From positions 2,232,001 to 2,296,000 of the forward strand of contig NZ_CP098502.1 of NCBI RefSeq assembly GCF_024220175.1: a DNA stretch of 64,000 nucleotides, read 5' to 3'. The position numbers were made by a program, and so were the translations under genes. This document shows, piece after piece, positions 1 through 8,238 of this stretch (position 1 is its first letter; each line of letters begins with the position of its first letter). The notes beneath the pieces were generated by a model that made no database searches, was not told the DNA's origin, and saw only the letters and a list, made by a program, of their open reading frames with translations. This DNA is from Paraconexibacter antarcticus. Its GTDB lineage: Bacteria; Actinomycetota; Thermoleophilia; Solirubrobacterales; Solirubrobacteraceae.

Positions 1-1
1 G

Positions 2-106
2 GCGACCGGGGACGCCGGCGAGTCGATGGTCCGGCGGCACTTCGCCGTCGCCCCGGGCCGCGGCGGGGTGGCCACCTTCGCCGCCCGCGCTCCGGTGCTC
101 GTGTGA
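2..106 (+). CDS. C-terminal end of an unidentified protein (partial)
   Basis: The frame is open from the window edge to a TGA at 104-106, giving 34 residues ending in a GRGGVATFAARAPVLV tail. The stop overlaps the GTG start of the next gene as GTGA, which is typical translational coupling, so I read it as the end of a real gene. Too little is present to assign a family. Confidence 0.5.
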   Translation, partial: ATGDAGESMVRRHFAVAPGRGGVATFAARAPVLV

Positions 107-486
107 CGACCCCGCGCCGCACCGCGGCCGTCGTGGCCGTCGCAGGGGCGATCCGCGCGGCCGCGGGCGTCGCGGCGCTGGCCGCTCCCCGGCGGCTGCT
201 GCGCGTCGTCGACGCCGCCGATCCGGTGCCGGCGACGGTCGTTCTCGCCCGGGCCCTCGGCGCGCGCGAGATCGCGATGGGCGGCGCGGTCCTCGCGGCG
301 GCGCGCGGCACGAGCCGTGGGCAGCGCGCCGCCCTGCTGACGGGGGCCGCGGTCGACCTGTCGGACCTCGTCACGCTCGGCGGGCTCGCCGGCAGCGGCG
401 TCTCGCGCCGGAACGTCAGGGTGCTCCGCGTGGGGGTGGCGCTGGCGGTGGTCGTGCAGTTGGGTGGGCAGGCGGCGAGCTCGTGA
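103..486 (+). CDS. Small hypothetical membrane protein
   Basis: This 127-residue protein starts with GTG and overlaps the upstream gene by four bases. It is very rich in Ala, Val and Gly. Hydrophobic stretches lie at about residues 8-28, 55-68 and 105-122. The segment around residues 49-66, with an ARALGAREIAMGG pattern, recalls small four-helix membrane proteins of the DUF4267 type, but the match is weak. It is probably co-transcribed with the gene cut off by the window edge. Function is unknown. Confidence 0.55.
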   Translation: MTTPRRTAAVVAVAGAIRAAAGVAALAAPRRLLRVVDAADPVPATVVLARALGAREIAMGGAVLAAARGTSRGQRAALLTGAAVDLSDLVTLGGLAGSGVSRRNVRVLRVGVALAVVVQLGGQAASS

Positions 487-560
487 CGCGATCGTGGTGA
501 CCTTCGGGGGAGAGGCGTCACTTCGGCTCGGTCTGCTCGGCCTGCCAGGATGCCCGCCGG

Positions 561-749
561 ATGCCGCAGACGCAGAAGCAGTGGATCAAGATCCTCGAGG
601 CCGAGGGCTGGACCCACGAGACCGGCGGCAAGCACCAGGTGAAGATGACCAAGCCCGGTCATCGGCCGATCACTCTCCCGGCGAACAAGCGTCAGGCCTA
701 CACGAAGGGCTTCGAGAGCGCACTCCGTCGGCAGGCCGGGCTGCAGTAG
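561..749 (+). CDS. hicA: HicA-type mRNA interferase toxin
   Basis: The 62-residue protein has the HicA/YcfA double-stranded-RNA-binding-like layout: an N-terminal helix (KQWIKILEAEGW), then a GGKHQVKM strand with the expected catalytic His (H25), and a PITLPANK segment before a C-terminal helix. Family members cleave mRNA when released from HicB. The length is normal for HicA. The hicB-like gene starts 35 bases downstream in the usual toxin-antitoxin order. It lies between a chromosomal gene pair and an integrase remnant, so it is probably cargo of an old integrated element. Start ATG 561 is the only sensible one. Confidence 0.85.
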   Translation: MPQTQKQWIKILEAEGWTHETGGKHQVKMTKPGHRPITLPANKRQAYTKGFESALRRQAGLQ

Positions 750-784
750 ACCCGTCTTGACCCGATTACTACGATTGAGAGCAC

Positions 785-1024
785 ATGGCGACTGACGTCA
801 CGATCAAGATGCGCGAGGAAGACGGAAGCCTCTGGGCGACTGTCGAGGAGTACCCCGGCGTCTTCGCGACCGGCGACACGATCGAGGAGCTGGTCGAGAG
901 TGTCCGCGAGGGCCTCGAGCTCGTCCTGAACGAGCCCGGCCAGGCGCACCGCTCGGTCACCGTGGCTGAGGTTGGACCCGTCTCGGAGGTCGCGACCTCC
1001 GAGATGCACCTCAGCATCGCCTGA
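785..1024 (+). CDS. hicB: HicB-type antitoxin
   Basis: The 79-residue protein has the degraded RNase H fold seen in HicB antitoxins: a strand with a DGSLWATVEEYPGVFATGDT pattern (acidic-aromatic strand and PGVFATGDT turn) followed by a helix (IEELVESVREGLELVL). No obvious ribbon-helix-helix or HTH DNA-binding domain follows, so it looks like a short single-domain HicB that may bind DNA only through a partner. It lies directly downstream of hicA in the same direction. It would neutralise HicA and probably contribute to autoregulation. Confidence 0.85.
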   Translation: MATDVTIKMREEDGSLWATVEEYPGVFATGDTIEELVESVREGLELVLNEPGQAHRSVTVAEVGPVSEVATSEMHLSIA

Positions 1025-1124
1025 ACGGCCTCTCGGAGTTGGAGCGGGCGCTGCGGGCACGGCCTGGGTAAACGAACGGTCGGGACCGGTGAGGCTTCGT
1101 CGCCGGGTCCCGCTTCTGCCGTCG

Positions 1125-1275
1125 AAGGTGCAGGCAGTCGCCACGCACGTGGCCGGGCAGATGGGCCACGGCGCGAACCTGACTCTCGCCACCTACGGCC
1201 ACCTCATCGAGGAACTCGACGGCGGCCTCCGCATCGACCCGGAGGCCGAGATTCGCGCGGCACGAGCGTCAAAGG
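1125..1275 (+). pseudogene. Tyrosine recombinase/integrase C-terminal remnant
   Basis: In the frame starting at 972, the segment from 1125 reads as the end of a phage-type tyrosine recombinase. It has a THVAGQMGHGANLTLATYGHL pattern holding the conserved His-x-x-Gly-His region and the nucleophilic Tyr at 1194-1196. Everything upstream (catalytic Arg, Lys, the core-binding domain) is missing, and the preceding 40 codons do not resemble an integrase. It sits about 90 bases from a tRNA-Gly 3' half on the opposite strand, the normal place for an integrase beside its attachment site. Confidence 0.75.
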
Positions 1276-1337
1276 TGTCCCTGAGTGCCCCGTGGGCCTG
1301 GCGCGCACCGACGTCGGGTAGACCTCAACGACAAACC

Positions 1338-1354
1338 CCCCGGGTTTCCAGGGG
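1338..1354 (-). terminator. Hairpin downstream of the tRNA-Gly 3' half
   Basis: On the minus strand CCCCTGGAAACCCGGGG forms a stem of four GC pairs, one mismatch and two more GC pairs around an AAA loop, followed by GTTTG. It lies just 3' of the tRNA-Gly fragment and would suit a tRNA terminator carried along with the attachment site. The T tract is short, so support is modest. Confidence 0.4.
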
Positions 1355-1363
1355 CTTTGACGA

Positions 1364-1405
1364 AGCGGGAGACGAGGCTCGAACTCGCGACCCTCAGCTT
1401 GGGAA
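1364..1405 (-). other. tRNA-Gly(CCC) 3' half, probable attachment-site remnant
   Basis: The minus strand reads TTCCCAA (anticodon loop, CCC), GCTGA, a five-base variable loop, a T arm of GCGAG-TTCGAGC-CTCGT, the acceptor strand CTCCCGC and discriminator T. The matching 5' half (acceptor strand GCGGGAG, D arm) is absent, and the sequence leaves the tRNA pattern exactly at the anticodon loop. This is the usual core of attL/attR for integrases that use a tRNA 3' end. CCA is not encoded. It is not a functional tRNA. Confidence 0.75.
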
Positions 1406-1423
1406 CTGACGTTTTCGGCCTAG

Positions 1424-2859
1424 TAGTGCTCCGTTAGGTTGTTGCAGGAGGTTATGGAGTCTTGGCGAACTTCTTGTGCATGAGTTCGTCGGCGGGGCAG
1501 GTCAAGATCGGGTCGGTGGCCGGTCTCTCGGACAAGCAGCTGGCGCGGGTGCGGCCGCGGCTTGAGGCGTTCGCGGAGGACATGTTCGAGCCAATGGTGC
1601 GTCGCGATCAGCGGCGGTGGGGCGGCGTGTATCTGCGGGGGTTGATGCTCGATGGCAAGCGCAAGAGCATCGAGCCGATGGCTGCCCGCCTGGAAGATGG
1701 CGATGAGCAGTGCTTGCAGCAGTTCGTCAACCAGTCGCCGTGGCGGTGGGAACCGGTGCGTAAGCGCTTGGCGGTCCGGCTCAGCGAGGCGATCGTGCCG
1801 GCGGCTTGGGTGATTGACGACACCGGCTTTCCGAAGTTCGGCGACAAGTCAGTCGGCGTGGCGCGCCAGTACTCCGGCGCTTTGGGGAAGGTCGGCAACT
1901 GCCAGATCGGGGTCTCGATCACCGCCGCCACCGTGCACGCGTCGTGCCCGATCGACTGGCGTCTGTTCCTGCCCGAGTCGTGGAACGAGGACCCGCGCCG
2001 CGCCGGCTGCAAAGTCCCCGACGACGTCGTGCATCGGCCGAAGTGGCAGCTCGCGTTGGACATGATCGACGAGCTTCAGGCGTGGGGGCTGCAGGCTCCG
2101 CCGGTGCTCGGCGACGCCGCCTACGGTGACGTGACGGAGCTGCGCATCGGCCTGGAAGAGCGCGACATCCGCTACGTGCTGGACGTCAAGGGCACCACGT
2201 CGGCGCTCCCGGCCAGCACCGAGCCGCAGACGCCGACCTACGCCGGCAAAGGACGGCCGCCCGCGCCGCGCTACCGCCGACCGTTCAGCAGCGTCGCGGC
2301 TTTGGCGGCCGAGGTCGGCGAGGACGCCTATCTGCGGATCTGCTGGCGCCAGGGCACCAAGGGCGAGCTGGCCTCGCGCTTCACCGCGATCCGCGTGAAG
2401 CTCTGCAACATCAAGCTGCGCAGCGCCCACGCAGACGGCAATCTGCCGGTCCGGTGGCTGCTGGCGGAGTGGCCCGAAGGCAAGAGCGCCCCGACCGACT
2501 TCTGGATCAGCGACCTCCCCGACGACACGCCGATCGCGGACCTCGTCGCGCTGGCGAAGCTGCGCTGGCGGATCGAGCAGGACTACCGCGAGCTCAAAGA
2601 CGCCCTCGGCCTAGACCACTTCGAAGGCCGCTCCTGGCCCGGCTGGCACCACCACACAACCCTCGTCTCCGTCGCGCACGGCTTCCTGACCCTGGAACGA
2701 CTGCGGCGACCTCAACGCCGGGCGGCCGCCTGACCTCACTGTTCGAGGTCGTTCGGGAGCTGCAAACGCTCTTGGCCTGCTGGCACGGGACATGCCCGAC
2801 CTGCCGCAGACGGCTGCCGCCCGACACCCCCTACCTCAACGACACCTAACGGAGCACTA
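1424..2859 (+). mobile_element. IS701-type insertion sequence
   Basis: The element is bounded by inverted repeats: TAGTGCTCCGTTAGGT at 1424-1439 and its exact complement at 2844-2859. It encloses one DDE transposase. The flanks are CTAG on the left (1420-1423) and TTAG on the right (2860-2863); both fit the YTAR target of the IS701 family but differ by one base, so the target duplication is imperfect or mutated. The length of 1436 bp is normal for the family. It inserted just beyond the tRNA-Gly/integrase remnant. Confidence 0.9.
1462..2733 (+). CDS. IS701-family transposase, C-terminus frameshifted
   Basis: The 423-residue DDE transposase has IDDTGFPK with catalytic Asp near 119-120, GDAAYG with Asp218, and WRIEQDYRELK with Glu372 before the conserved LGLDHFEGRSWPGWHHH region. 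The frame stops at 2731-2733. The expected C-terminal tail (SLFEVVRELQTLLACWHGTCPTC...) continues instead in the frame that ends at TAA 2847-2849. A one-base change around 2715-2735 has therefore cut off about 38 residues, including a CxxC pair. All catalytic residues remain. The listed start is in frame and close to the left end; an internal start such as the ATG at 1480 is also possible. Confidence 0.85.
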   Translation: MANFLCMSSSAGQVKIGSVAGLSDKQLARVRPRLEAFAEDMFEPMVRRDQRRWGGVYLRGLMLDGKRKSIEPMAARLEDGDEQCLQQFVNQSPWRWEPVRKRLAVRLSEAIVPAAWVIDDTGFPKFGDKSVGVARQYSGALGKVGNCQIGVSITAATVHASCPIDWRLFLPESWNEDPRRAGCKVPDDVVHRPKWQLALDMIDELQAWGLQAPPVLGDAAYGDVTELRIGLEERDIRYVLDVKGTTSALPASTEPQTPTYAGKGRPPAPRYRRPFSSVAALAAEVGEDAYLRICWRQGTKGELASRFTAIRVKLCNIKLRSAHADGNLPVRWLLAEWPEGKSAPTDFWISDLPDDTPIADLVALAKLRWRIEQDYRELKDALGLDHFEGRSWPGWHHHTTLVSVAHGFLTLERLRRPQRRAAA

Positions 2860-3070
2860 TTAGGGCGGGGAGCAGCGGGCCGGCCGCGCGCGACCGCTGC
2901 CGCGCCAGAGTGCGGCATGTCCGCGGCGACGGCCGACCGGGCGGGCGGGCGCGCCCAAACTGCGGCTACCGGGAGTCGGCGAAGCCGTGCGGCAGCACGT
3001 TCGTGTTCGCGCCCCGCCGTGCCCGCGTCGGCCTCCCGCAGCCGGCTGTCGATCGGCGCCGCGGCCCGGG

Positions 3071-4585
3071 TCATGCGGCGGCCGCGGTTGTGTACGCCTC
3101 CGGATCAAAGCGGCGGGTTTGGCGCCGGTAGGAGGAGACGAACCCGGGGTAGATGGCGAACTGGCGGCCGGTGTCGTCGAGGTAGTAGCTGTTGCAGCCT
3201 CCGGCGGTCCACACGGTGTCGTTGCTGCGGCGGTCGACGTCGTCGACGAAGCGCTGGAGGGCGTCCTGGCGGACCTCGATCCGGCCGAGGTCGTTGCGCT
3301 TCATCACCCGCAGGGCGTCCATCACATAGGCGATTTGGGATTCGACGGTGAAGATCACCGAGTTCAGACCGATCGAGTTGGGTCCGAGGAGGATGAACAT
3401 GTTCGGGAAGCCTGGGACGGTCGAGCCGAGGTAGGCGCGGGGCGACTCATCCCAGACGTGTCGCATCGTTCGACCTTCGTGGTTGACGATGCGGTCGACG
3501 AGCAGCGAGCGGCTGTACTTGTAGCCGATCGCGGTGATGATGGTGTCGACCTCGTGCCGGGTGCCGTCGGTGGTGATCACCGCGTCGGGCTCGACGCGGT
3601 CGATGCCGTCGGTGACGACCTGCGCGTTGTCGGCGGCGAGGGCGGGGTAGTAAGTGTTGGAGAGGATCGGGCGCTTGCAGCCGAAGCGGTAGCGCGGGGT
3701 GAGCTTCTCGCGCAGGACGGGGTCCTTGACCTGCCGGCGCAGATGCGCACGCCCGAGCGCCTCGATCGGCGCGATCATGCTCATGTGGCCGCGGAACCCG
3801 ATGCCGCAGGCTTCGTACAGCCCGAAGATGATGTTGCGCTGGAGATCCTGGGCTGGGGGTGCAAGCTTGTAGAGTTGCCGCTCGACCCAGGGCACGGGCC
3901 GGTCGGGGTGCGGTATGACCCACGGCGGCGTCCGCTGGAACACCGTGAGGTGGCTGACCTCCGGCTGGATGCGCGGAACGAACTGGGCCGCGGCTGGGCC
4001 GGTTCCGATGACGGCCACGCGCTCGCCGGCCAACTTGTGCTCGTGGTCCCAGCGCGCGGAGTGAAACCGGTGCCCGGCGAACGTCTGCAGGCCGGGGATG
4101 TCGGGCTCGTCGGGCTCGGCGGTCGCGCCGATCGCCGTCACCAGCACCTCGCAGGTCATGTCGCCCGTGCTGGTGTGGACGTGCCAGCGGCCTTCCTCCT
4201 CGTCCCAGGTGCTGCGATGCATCTCGCAGCGCAGGCGGATGTGTGGGGTGACGCCGTGCCTGTCGGCGGTGTGGCGCACGTAGGCGAGGATCTCGTCCTG
4301 TCTGGGGAACAGGCGGGTCCAGTTGGCGTTCCGGGCGAAGGAGTAGGAGTACAGGTGGGTGGGGATGTCGCACGCACAGCCGGGGTAGGTGTGCTCGAAC
4401 CAGGTTCCTCCGACCGATTCGTTGCGCTCGCAGATCACGAAGTCGTCGATCCCTGCCTGTCGCAGGCGCACACCGAGGCCGACGCCGGCGATGCCCGCGC
4501 CGATGATCACGAGGCGGTGGTGCGGCGCCTCAGCGGCGCCTGCCGGCCGGCGGCGTGAACGGGACGCTGTTGTGGACGGGGTCAT
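3071..4585 (-). CDS. Flavin-dependent Baeyer-Villiger-type monooxygenase
   Basis: The 504-residue FAD/NADPH enzyme has an N-terminal FAD Rossmann motif GAGIAG (29-34), the GGTW motif (59-62), the Baeyer-Villiger fingerprint F169-A-G-x-x-x-H-x-x-x-W179, and a second dinucleotide motif GTGPAA (194-199). Family members insert an oxygen next to a ketone to give an ester or lactone. It is the last gene of a minus-strand operon after SDR, P450 and ABC1 kinase genes, with a 27-base gap holding an AGGAG-like site before ATG 4585. A ketone made by the P450 and SDR could be its substrate (inference). It resembles the BVMO at 38333-39967. Confidence 0.9.
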   Translation of the reverse strand: MTPSTTASRSRRRPAGAAEAPHHRLVIIGAGIAGVGLGVRLRQAGIDDFVICERNESVGGTWFEHTYPGCACDIPTHLYSYSFARNANWTRLFPRQDEILAYVRHTADRHGVTPHIRLRCEMHRSTWDEEEGRWHVHTSTGDMTCEVLVTAIGATAEPDEPDIPGLQTFAGHRFHSARWDHEHKLAGERVAVIGTGPAAAQFVPRIQPEVSHLTVFQRTPPWVIPHPDRPVPWVERQLYKLAPPAQDLQRNIIFGLYEACGIGFRGHMSMIAPIEALGRAHLRRQVKDPVLREKLTPRYRFGCKRPILSNTYYPALAADNAQVVTDGIDRVEPDAVITTDGTRHEVDTIITAIGYKYSRSLLVDRIVNHEGRTMRHVWDESPRAYLGSTVPGFPNMFILLGPNSIGLNSVIFTVESQIAYVMDALRVMKRNDLGRIEVRQDALQRFVDDVDRRSNDTVWTAGGCNSYYLDDTGRQFAIYPGFVSSYRRQTRRFDPEAYTTAAAA

Positions 4586-4612
4586 GAGGCTCCTCGGGAG
4601 TCGGCGGACAGA

Positions 4613-5422
4613 TCAGAGAGCGGTCGCGCGGGCCACGAGGCCGAGCAGGGGCTGCGGGGCGCCGCGAAGCAGCTTGTAGGCCAGGGTTGATTCCAGCCCG
4701 ACCGGGACCACGTCGCGGTTGCGCTGCACGCAGGAGACGATCGCCTTGGCCACCAGATCCGGTGAATGGCCCATCCGCAGCGTGCGGTCGGCGCGGGACT
4801 GCTTCCCGTCCGCCCCGCCTCGGTAGCGCGAGTTCGTGGCGATCGGGGTGCTGATCACCCCGGGGCAGACGACGCTGACCCCGACGCCATGCCGGGCCCA
4901 GTCCGCGCGTAGGCACTGCGAGAGCGAGACGACGGCCGCCTTGGAGGCGCAGTAGGCCGCCATCTGCCGGTTCGGGACGTAGGCGGCGCCGGAAGCGACG
5001 TTGACCACGTGCCCGCGGCCGCGCTCGGTCATCGCCGGCCCAAACGCGTAACAGCCGTGCGCGACACCGTCCAGGTTGATCGAGCGAAGCCACTCCCAGT
5101 CCGCCACCGTGGAGCCGAGGAAGTCGCCGAGCACGCCGACGCCGGCGTTGTTGACGAGGATGTCCAGCGGGCCGTGCTCGCGCTCGACCGAGTCGGCCAG
5201 CGCGATCATCGCGGGGGCGTCGGCCACGTCGCAGCGGAGCGCGGCAGCCGGGGCCCCGGCGGCTGAGCACGCTTCTGCGACGCGGCCGGCGGCCTCGTCG
5301 TCGATGTCGGCGCAGAGGACCCGCGTGCCCTCGCGGGCGAGCCGCAGCGCGGTCGCCTCGCCGATGCCGCTGCCGGCGCCGGTGATCAGGGCGAGCCCAT
5401 CGGTGAGCGTGACGCGGGTCAT
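4613..5422 (-). CDS. SDR-family NAD(P)-dependent oxidoreductase
   Basis: This 269-residue classical short-chain dehydrogenase has TGAGSGIG (14-21) for cofactor binding, NNAG (91-94), catalytic Ser144, and Tyr157-x-x-x-Lys161 (YCASK). An acidic residue after the second strand (ADIDD) suggests NAD preference. I chose ATG 5422 because it overlaps the P450 stop as ATGA and places the Rossmann motif at the usual distance. The longer frame to 5605 is antisense to the P450. It probably oxidises an alcohol made by the P450 to the ketone used by the BVMO. Confidence 0.9.
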   Translation of the reverse strand: MTRVTLTDGLALITGAGSGIGEATALRLAREGTRVLCADIDDEAAGRVAEACSAAGAPAAALRCDVADAPAMIALADSVEREHGPLDILVNNAGVGVLGDFLGSTVADWEWLRSINLDGVAHGCYAFGPAMTERGRGHVVNVASGAAYVPNRQMAAYCASKAAVVSLSQCLRADWARHGVGVSVVCPGVISTPIATNSRYRGGADGKQSRADRTLRMGHSPDLVAKAIVSCVQRNRDVVPVGLESTLAYKLLRGAPQPLLGLVARATAL

Positions 5423-6828
5423 GCGGTCATGGGGACGGTCGCGGTGCGCTGGTGGGCGATCATGCGCACGCCGTTGCGGGGGCGGAGGGTGAGTGTCGCT
5501 TCGGGTTGCACGGGGTGTCCGGGGACGACGTCGAAGCGGAAGCGCTGGGCCATCATCGCGGCGATCAGCGTGCCCTCCATCAGGGCGAAGCTCATGCCGA
5601 TGCACACGCGCTGCCCGGCGCCGAACGGCAGGTAGCAGAAGCGGTGGCGATCTCTGCCGGCGTCGGGCATGAACCGCGACGGGTCGTACGCGCCGGGGTC
5701 ATCCCACCAGCGGGGGTCGTGGTGGACGGCGTTGACGGGCACGATCATGGTGGAGCCCTTCGGAATGTGATGCCCGTCGATCTCATCGTCCTGGATCGCC
5801 GTGCGGGGGATCACCCACACTGGGGAGAAGTAGCGCAGCGCCTCTTGGAAGCAGGCGCTGGTCCAGGGCAGCAGCGGGATGTCCTCGGCGGTCGGTCGGC
5901 GCCCGTCGAGGACGTCGTCGATCTCCTGCACCATGCGGTCGCGGTGGCCGGCGTTGAGGCTCAGCAGGTACCACATCCACGCCAGGCCATTGGCGGTGGT
6001 CTCGTGTCCGGCGACCATGAACGTGGTGGCTTCGTCGCGGACGCGGGACGCGGTCAGCGAGCCGTCTTCGTCGCGCGCCCGGAGGAGCAGTCCGAGGAGG
6101 TCGTTCTCGTCGGTCGGGTTGGCCTCGCGGTCGTGGATGACGTCCCAGATCATGCGGTCGATCGTCTTCATCGTGTGCTGCGCCTGGTCCAGGGGCCAGG
6201 GCAGCAGCGGCGCATGGTGCACCAGCTCGCCGAAGAACTTGACCGACCAGGCCGGCGGGGCGGCCACGATGGTGATCCGCGCGGCGATCTCCCCGAGGCG
6301 CAGGCCGGTGGTGACCGCCGAGCCGATCTTCTTCGCGACGCTGCCCAGACCACGTCCGAACAAGGCGGCGCCGACGACGTCGAGCGTCAGCTCAGTCATG
6401 TCGGCGACCATCTCGATCTCGAACCGGTCGCCTCGGTCCTCCAGTGCCGCGACATACTCGGCGATCGGGTCGATCATCAGGTCGACGACGCCGTTCAGGT
6501 GGCGCCGCCCCATGATGGGGTTGAGCATCATCCGGTGACGGCGCCAGGACTCACCGTCGTCGGTGAACAGGCTACGGCCGAGGACGGCGCTGACTAGCTG
6601 ATACTCGACCGACTTGTGGTAGCGGTCGGCGTGCTGGCGCAGCACATGCTCGATGTAGTCGGGGTGGGTGATCGCGAACACGTGGCGATGACCGCTGCGC
6701 CAGCGGACGATGTCGCTGCCGGACGCAGCCTCCGCGATCCGCGTGAAGGACGTCAAGCCCTCCATCAACATCTCCTGCGCGACGCGCGTTCCGCTGATGC
6801 GCGGGGTCCTGCGGGTAGCGGTGGTCAT
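5419..6828 (-). CDS. Cytochrome P450
   Basis: The 469-residue protein has the I-helix AGHETT (273-278), the K-helix E329-x-x-R332, and the heme-binding loop FGAGQRVCIG with Cys409 as heme ligand. It has no membrane anchor, as expected for a soluble bacterial P450 fed by a separate ferredoxin and reductase, neither of which is in the window. ATG 6828 overlaps the ABC1 stop as ATGA, and its own stop overlaps the SDR start the same way, so the three genes are tightly coupled. It is clearly different from the paired P450s at 26450 and 42662. The substrate cannot be read from the sequence; a lipid or terpenoid is plausible. Confidence 0.92.
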   Translation of the reverse strand: MTTATRRTPRISGTRVAQEMLMEGLTSFTRIAEAASGSDIVRWRSGHRHVFAITHPDYIEHVLRQHADRYHKSVEYQLVSAVLGRSLFTDDGESWRRHRMMLNPIMGRRHLNGVVDLMIDPIAEYVAALEDRGDRFEIEMVADMTELTLDVVGAALFGRGLGSVAKKIGSAVTTGLRLGEIAARITIVAAPPAWSVKFFGELVHHAPLLPWPLDQAQHTMKTIDRMIWDVIHDREANPTDENDLLGLLLRARDEDGSLTASRVRDEATTFMVAGHETTANGLAWMWYLLSLNAGHRDRMVQEIDDVLDGRRPTAEDIPLLPWTSACFQEALRYFSPVWVIPRTAIQDDEIDGHHIPKGSTMIVPVNAVHHDPRWWDDPGAYDPSRFMPDAGRDRHRFCYLPFGAGQRVCIGMSFALMEGTLIAAMMAQRFRFDVVPGHPVQPEATLTLRPRNGVRMIAHQRTATVPMTA

Positions 6829-8216
6829 GCCACGATCTCCGTTCGGTAGGCAAAGCGTCCCTTGAAGAACTCCGCCTCCAGGCGTCCGAGCTCTGTGACC
6901 GGCGCATCCTCGAACAGCCACTCACGCGCGACGTCCAGCCACGTGCCTGTGGCCCGCAGCTGACCGAGCAGGCCGATCAGCAGCATCACCGAGCGGATCA
7001 GCACGAAATGCTCGGCAGGCAGGGTCAGCTTTGCGAACGCGTCGTCGCCGCGCATGCTCGTGTAGCGCCGCATCATGTCCGCGGTCTGCGACGCGTCGAT
7101 CCTCAGCGGCTCTTCGGCCATCAGCCACCCGAAGATTGCCTGGTAGTTCTCCAGGAACGGTGCGGCCAGCTGTGGGTCCGCCGGAAGCGCGCCGAGCTCG
7201 CAGACGACCGCCAGCAACGCGTCAGCATCACCGGCGTAGGTCGCGCGGGTGGAGGCCAGCAGCTGCCCGACGTCCTGGTCGCCGAGGTGCTTGAAGAACC
7301 CGAAGTCCAGGAACGCGACCCGGCCATCGGGGAGGAAGAGCGTGTTCCCCGGGTGCGGGTCGCCGTTGAGCAGGCGATGGCGCAGCGGCCCGTTCAGGTA
7401 GAAGCGGACGAGGATCTCGCCGATGCGGTCCCGGCTGGCCGCCGGGGCGTCGAGCAGGCTCGCGAAGCGGGCGCCGTCGACGAAGTCGCTGACCAGCACC
7501 CGCTCGCGGCACATCGAGGTCACGATCCCCGGCACGACGACGAACGGATGTCCGCGGTAGGCGCGGGCCATCTCGCGATGGTTCGAGGCCTCCAGTTCGT
7601 AGTCGAGCTCCTCGGTGATGCGCTCACGGATCTCGCAGGCGATCGCGCCCGTGTCGATGCCGGGCGCAATCGCGCTGAGCAGCTTCAGCGCCAGGCGCAG
7701 ATTCTGCATGTCGGCCTGGATCGCCTCAGCGATGCCCGGATACTGCACCTTGACGGCGACATCCCTTCCGTCGTGAAGGGTGGCGCGGTGCACCTGGCCG
7801 ATCGAGGCGGCCGCGATCGGCTCAGGATCGATGTCCGCGAAGCTCACCTTCAGCTTCTCGCCCAGGTCGCGCTCGATGACCTTGGTGATCGCCTTGAACG
7901 ACACGGGATCTGCGCCGTGCTGGAGCGTCGCGAGGATCTCCTGAAACTGCGGGCGCAGCTCCTCCGGCACCAGACCCAGATCGACCGCCGACAGCGTCTG
8001 GCCGACCTTCATCGCCGCCCCGCGCATCCCGGCAAACACCTTCACCAGCGCTTCGGCCGACTTCAGCTGCTGACGGCCGGCGGCTTCGCGCCCGCCCGGG
8101 GTGCCGCCGACGCTCATCGCTCGCGCCGTCGCCTCCCGCGCGGCCACGTTCGCGGCGACGCCGGTCATCTGCGCAGCCCGGCGCAGTCGCGAGCCCTTGA
8201 TCTCGTCGCTCTTCAC
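6825..8216 (-). CDS. ABC1/UbiB-family atypical kinase-like protein
   Basis: The 463-residue protein has the hallmarks of the ADCK/UbiB family: the KxGQ motif (K70VGQ73) in the N-terminal extension, an alanine-rich nucleotide loop AAASIGQVH (136-143) replacing the glycine loop, Lys156 in VAVKVQYP, the catalytic-loop DPHPGN (286-291) and DFG (304-306). Family members bind or hydrolyse ATP and are linked to quinone and lipid metabolism. It is the first gene of the operon with P450, SDR and BVMO, and divergent from a TetR gene. Its role here is unknown; handling of a hydrophobic substrate or cofactor is a guess. Confidence 0.88.
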   Translation of the reverse strand: MKSDEIKGSRLRRAAQMTGVAANVAAREATARAMSVGGTPGGREAAGRQQLKSAEALVKVFAGMRGAAMKVGQTLSAVDLGLVPEELRPQFQEILATLQHGADPVSFKAITKVIERDLGEKLKVSFADIDPEPIAAASIGQVHRATLHDGRDVAVKVQYPGIAEAIQADMQNLRLALKLLSAIAPGIDTGAIACEIRERITEELDYELEASNHREMARAYRGHPFVVVPGIVTSMCRERVLVSDFVDGARFASLLDAPAASRDRIGEILVRFYLNGPLRHRLLNGDPHPGNTLFLPDGRVAFLDFGFFKHLGDQDVGQLLASTRATYAGDADALLAVVCELGALPADPQLAAPFLENYQAIFGWLMAEEPLRIDASQTADMMRRYTSMRGDDAFAKLTLPAEHFVLIRSVMLLIGLLGQLRATGTWLDVAREWLFEDAPVTELGRLEAEFFKGRFAYRTEIVA

Positions 8217-8238
8217 GCGTTGCCTTTCGTAAACGGGT

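Noticed and set aside
1364-1405. Functional tRNA-Gly gene
   Set aside because: Only the 3' half from the anticodon loop on is present; no 5' acceptor strand or D arm lies upstream on the minus strand.
2987-4558. 523-codon plus-strand open frame
   Set aside because: It is antisense to the BVMO gene, whose FAD and NADPH motifs are unmistakable; the plus-strand product is Val/Asp/Gly-rich with no family resemblance.
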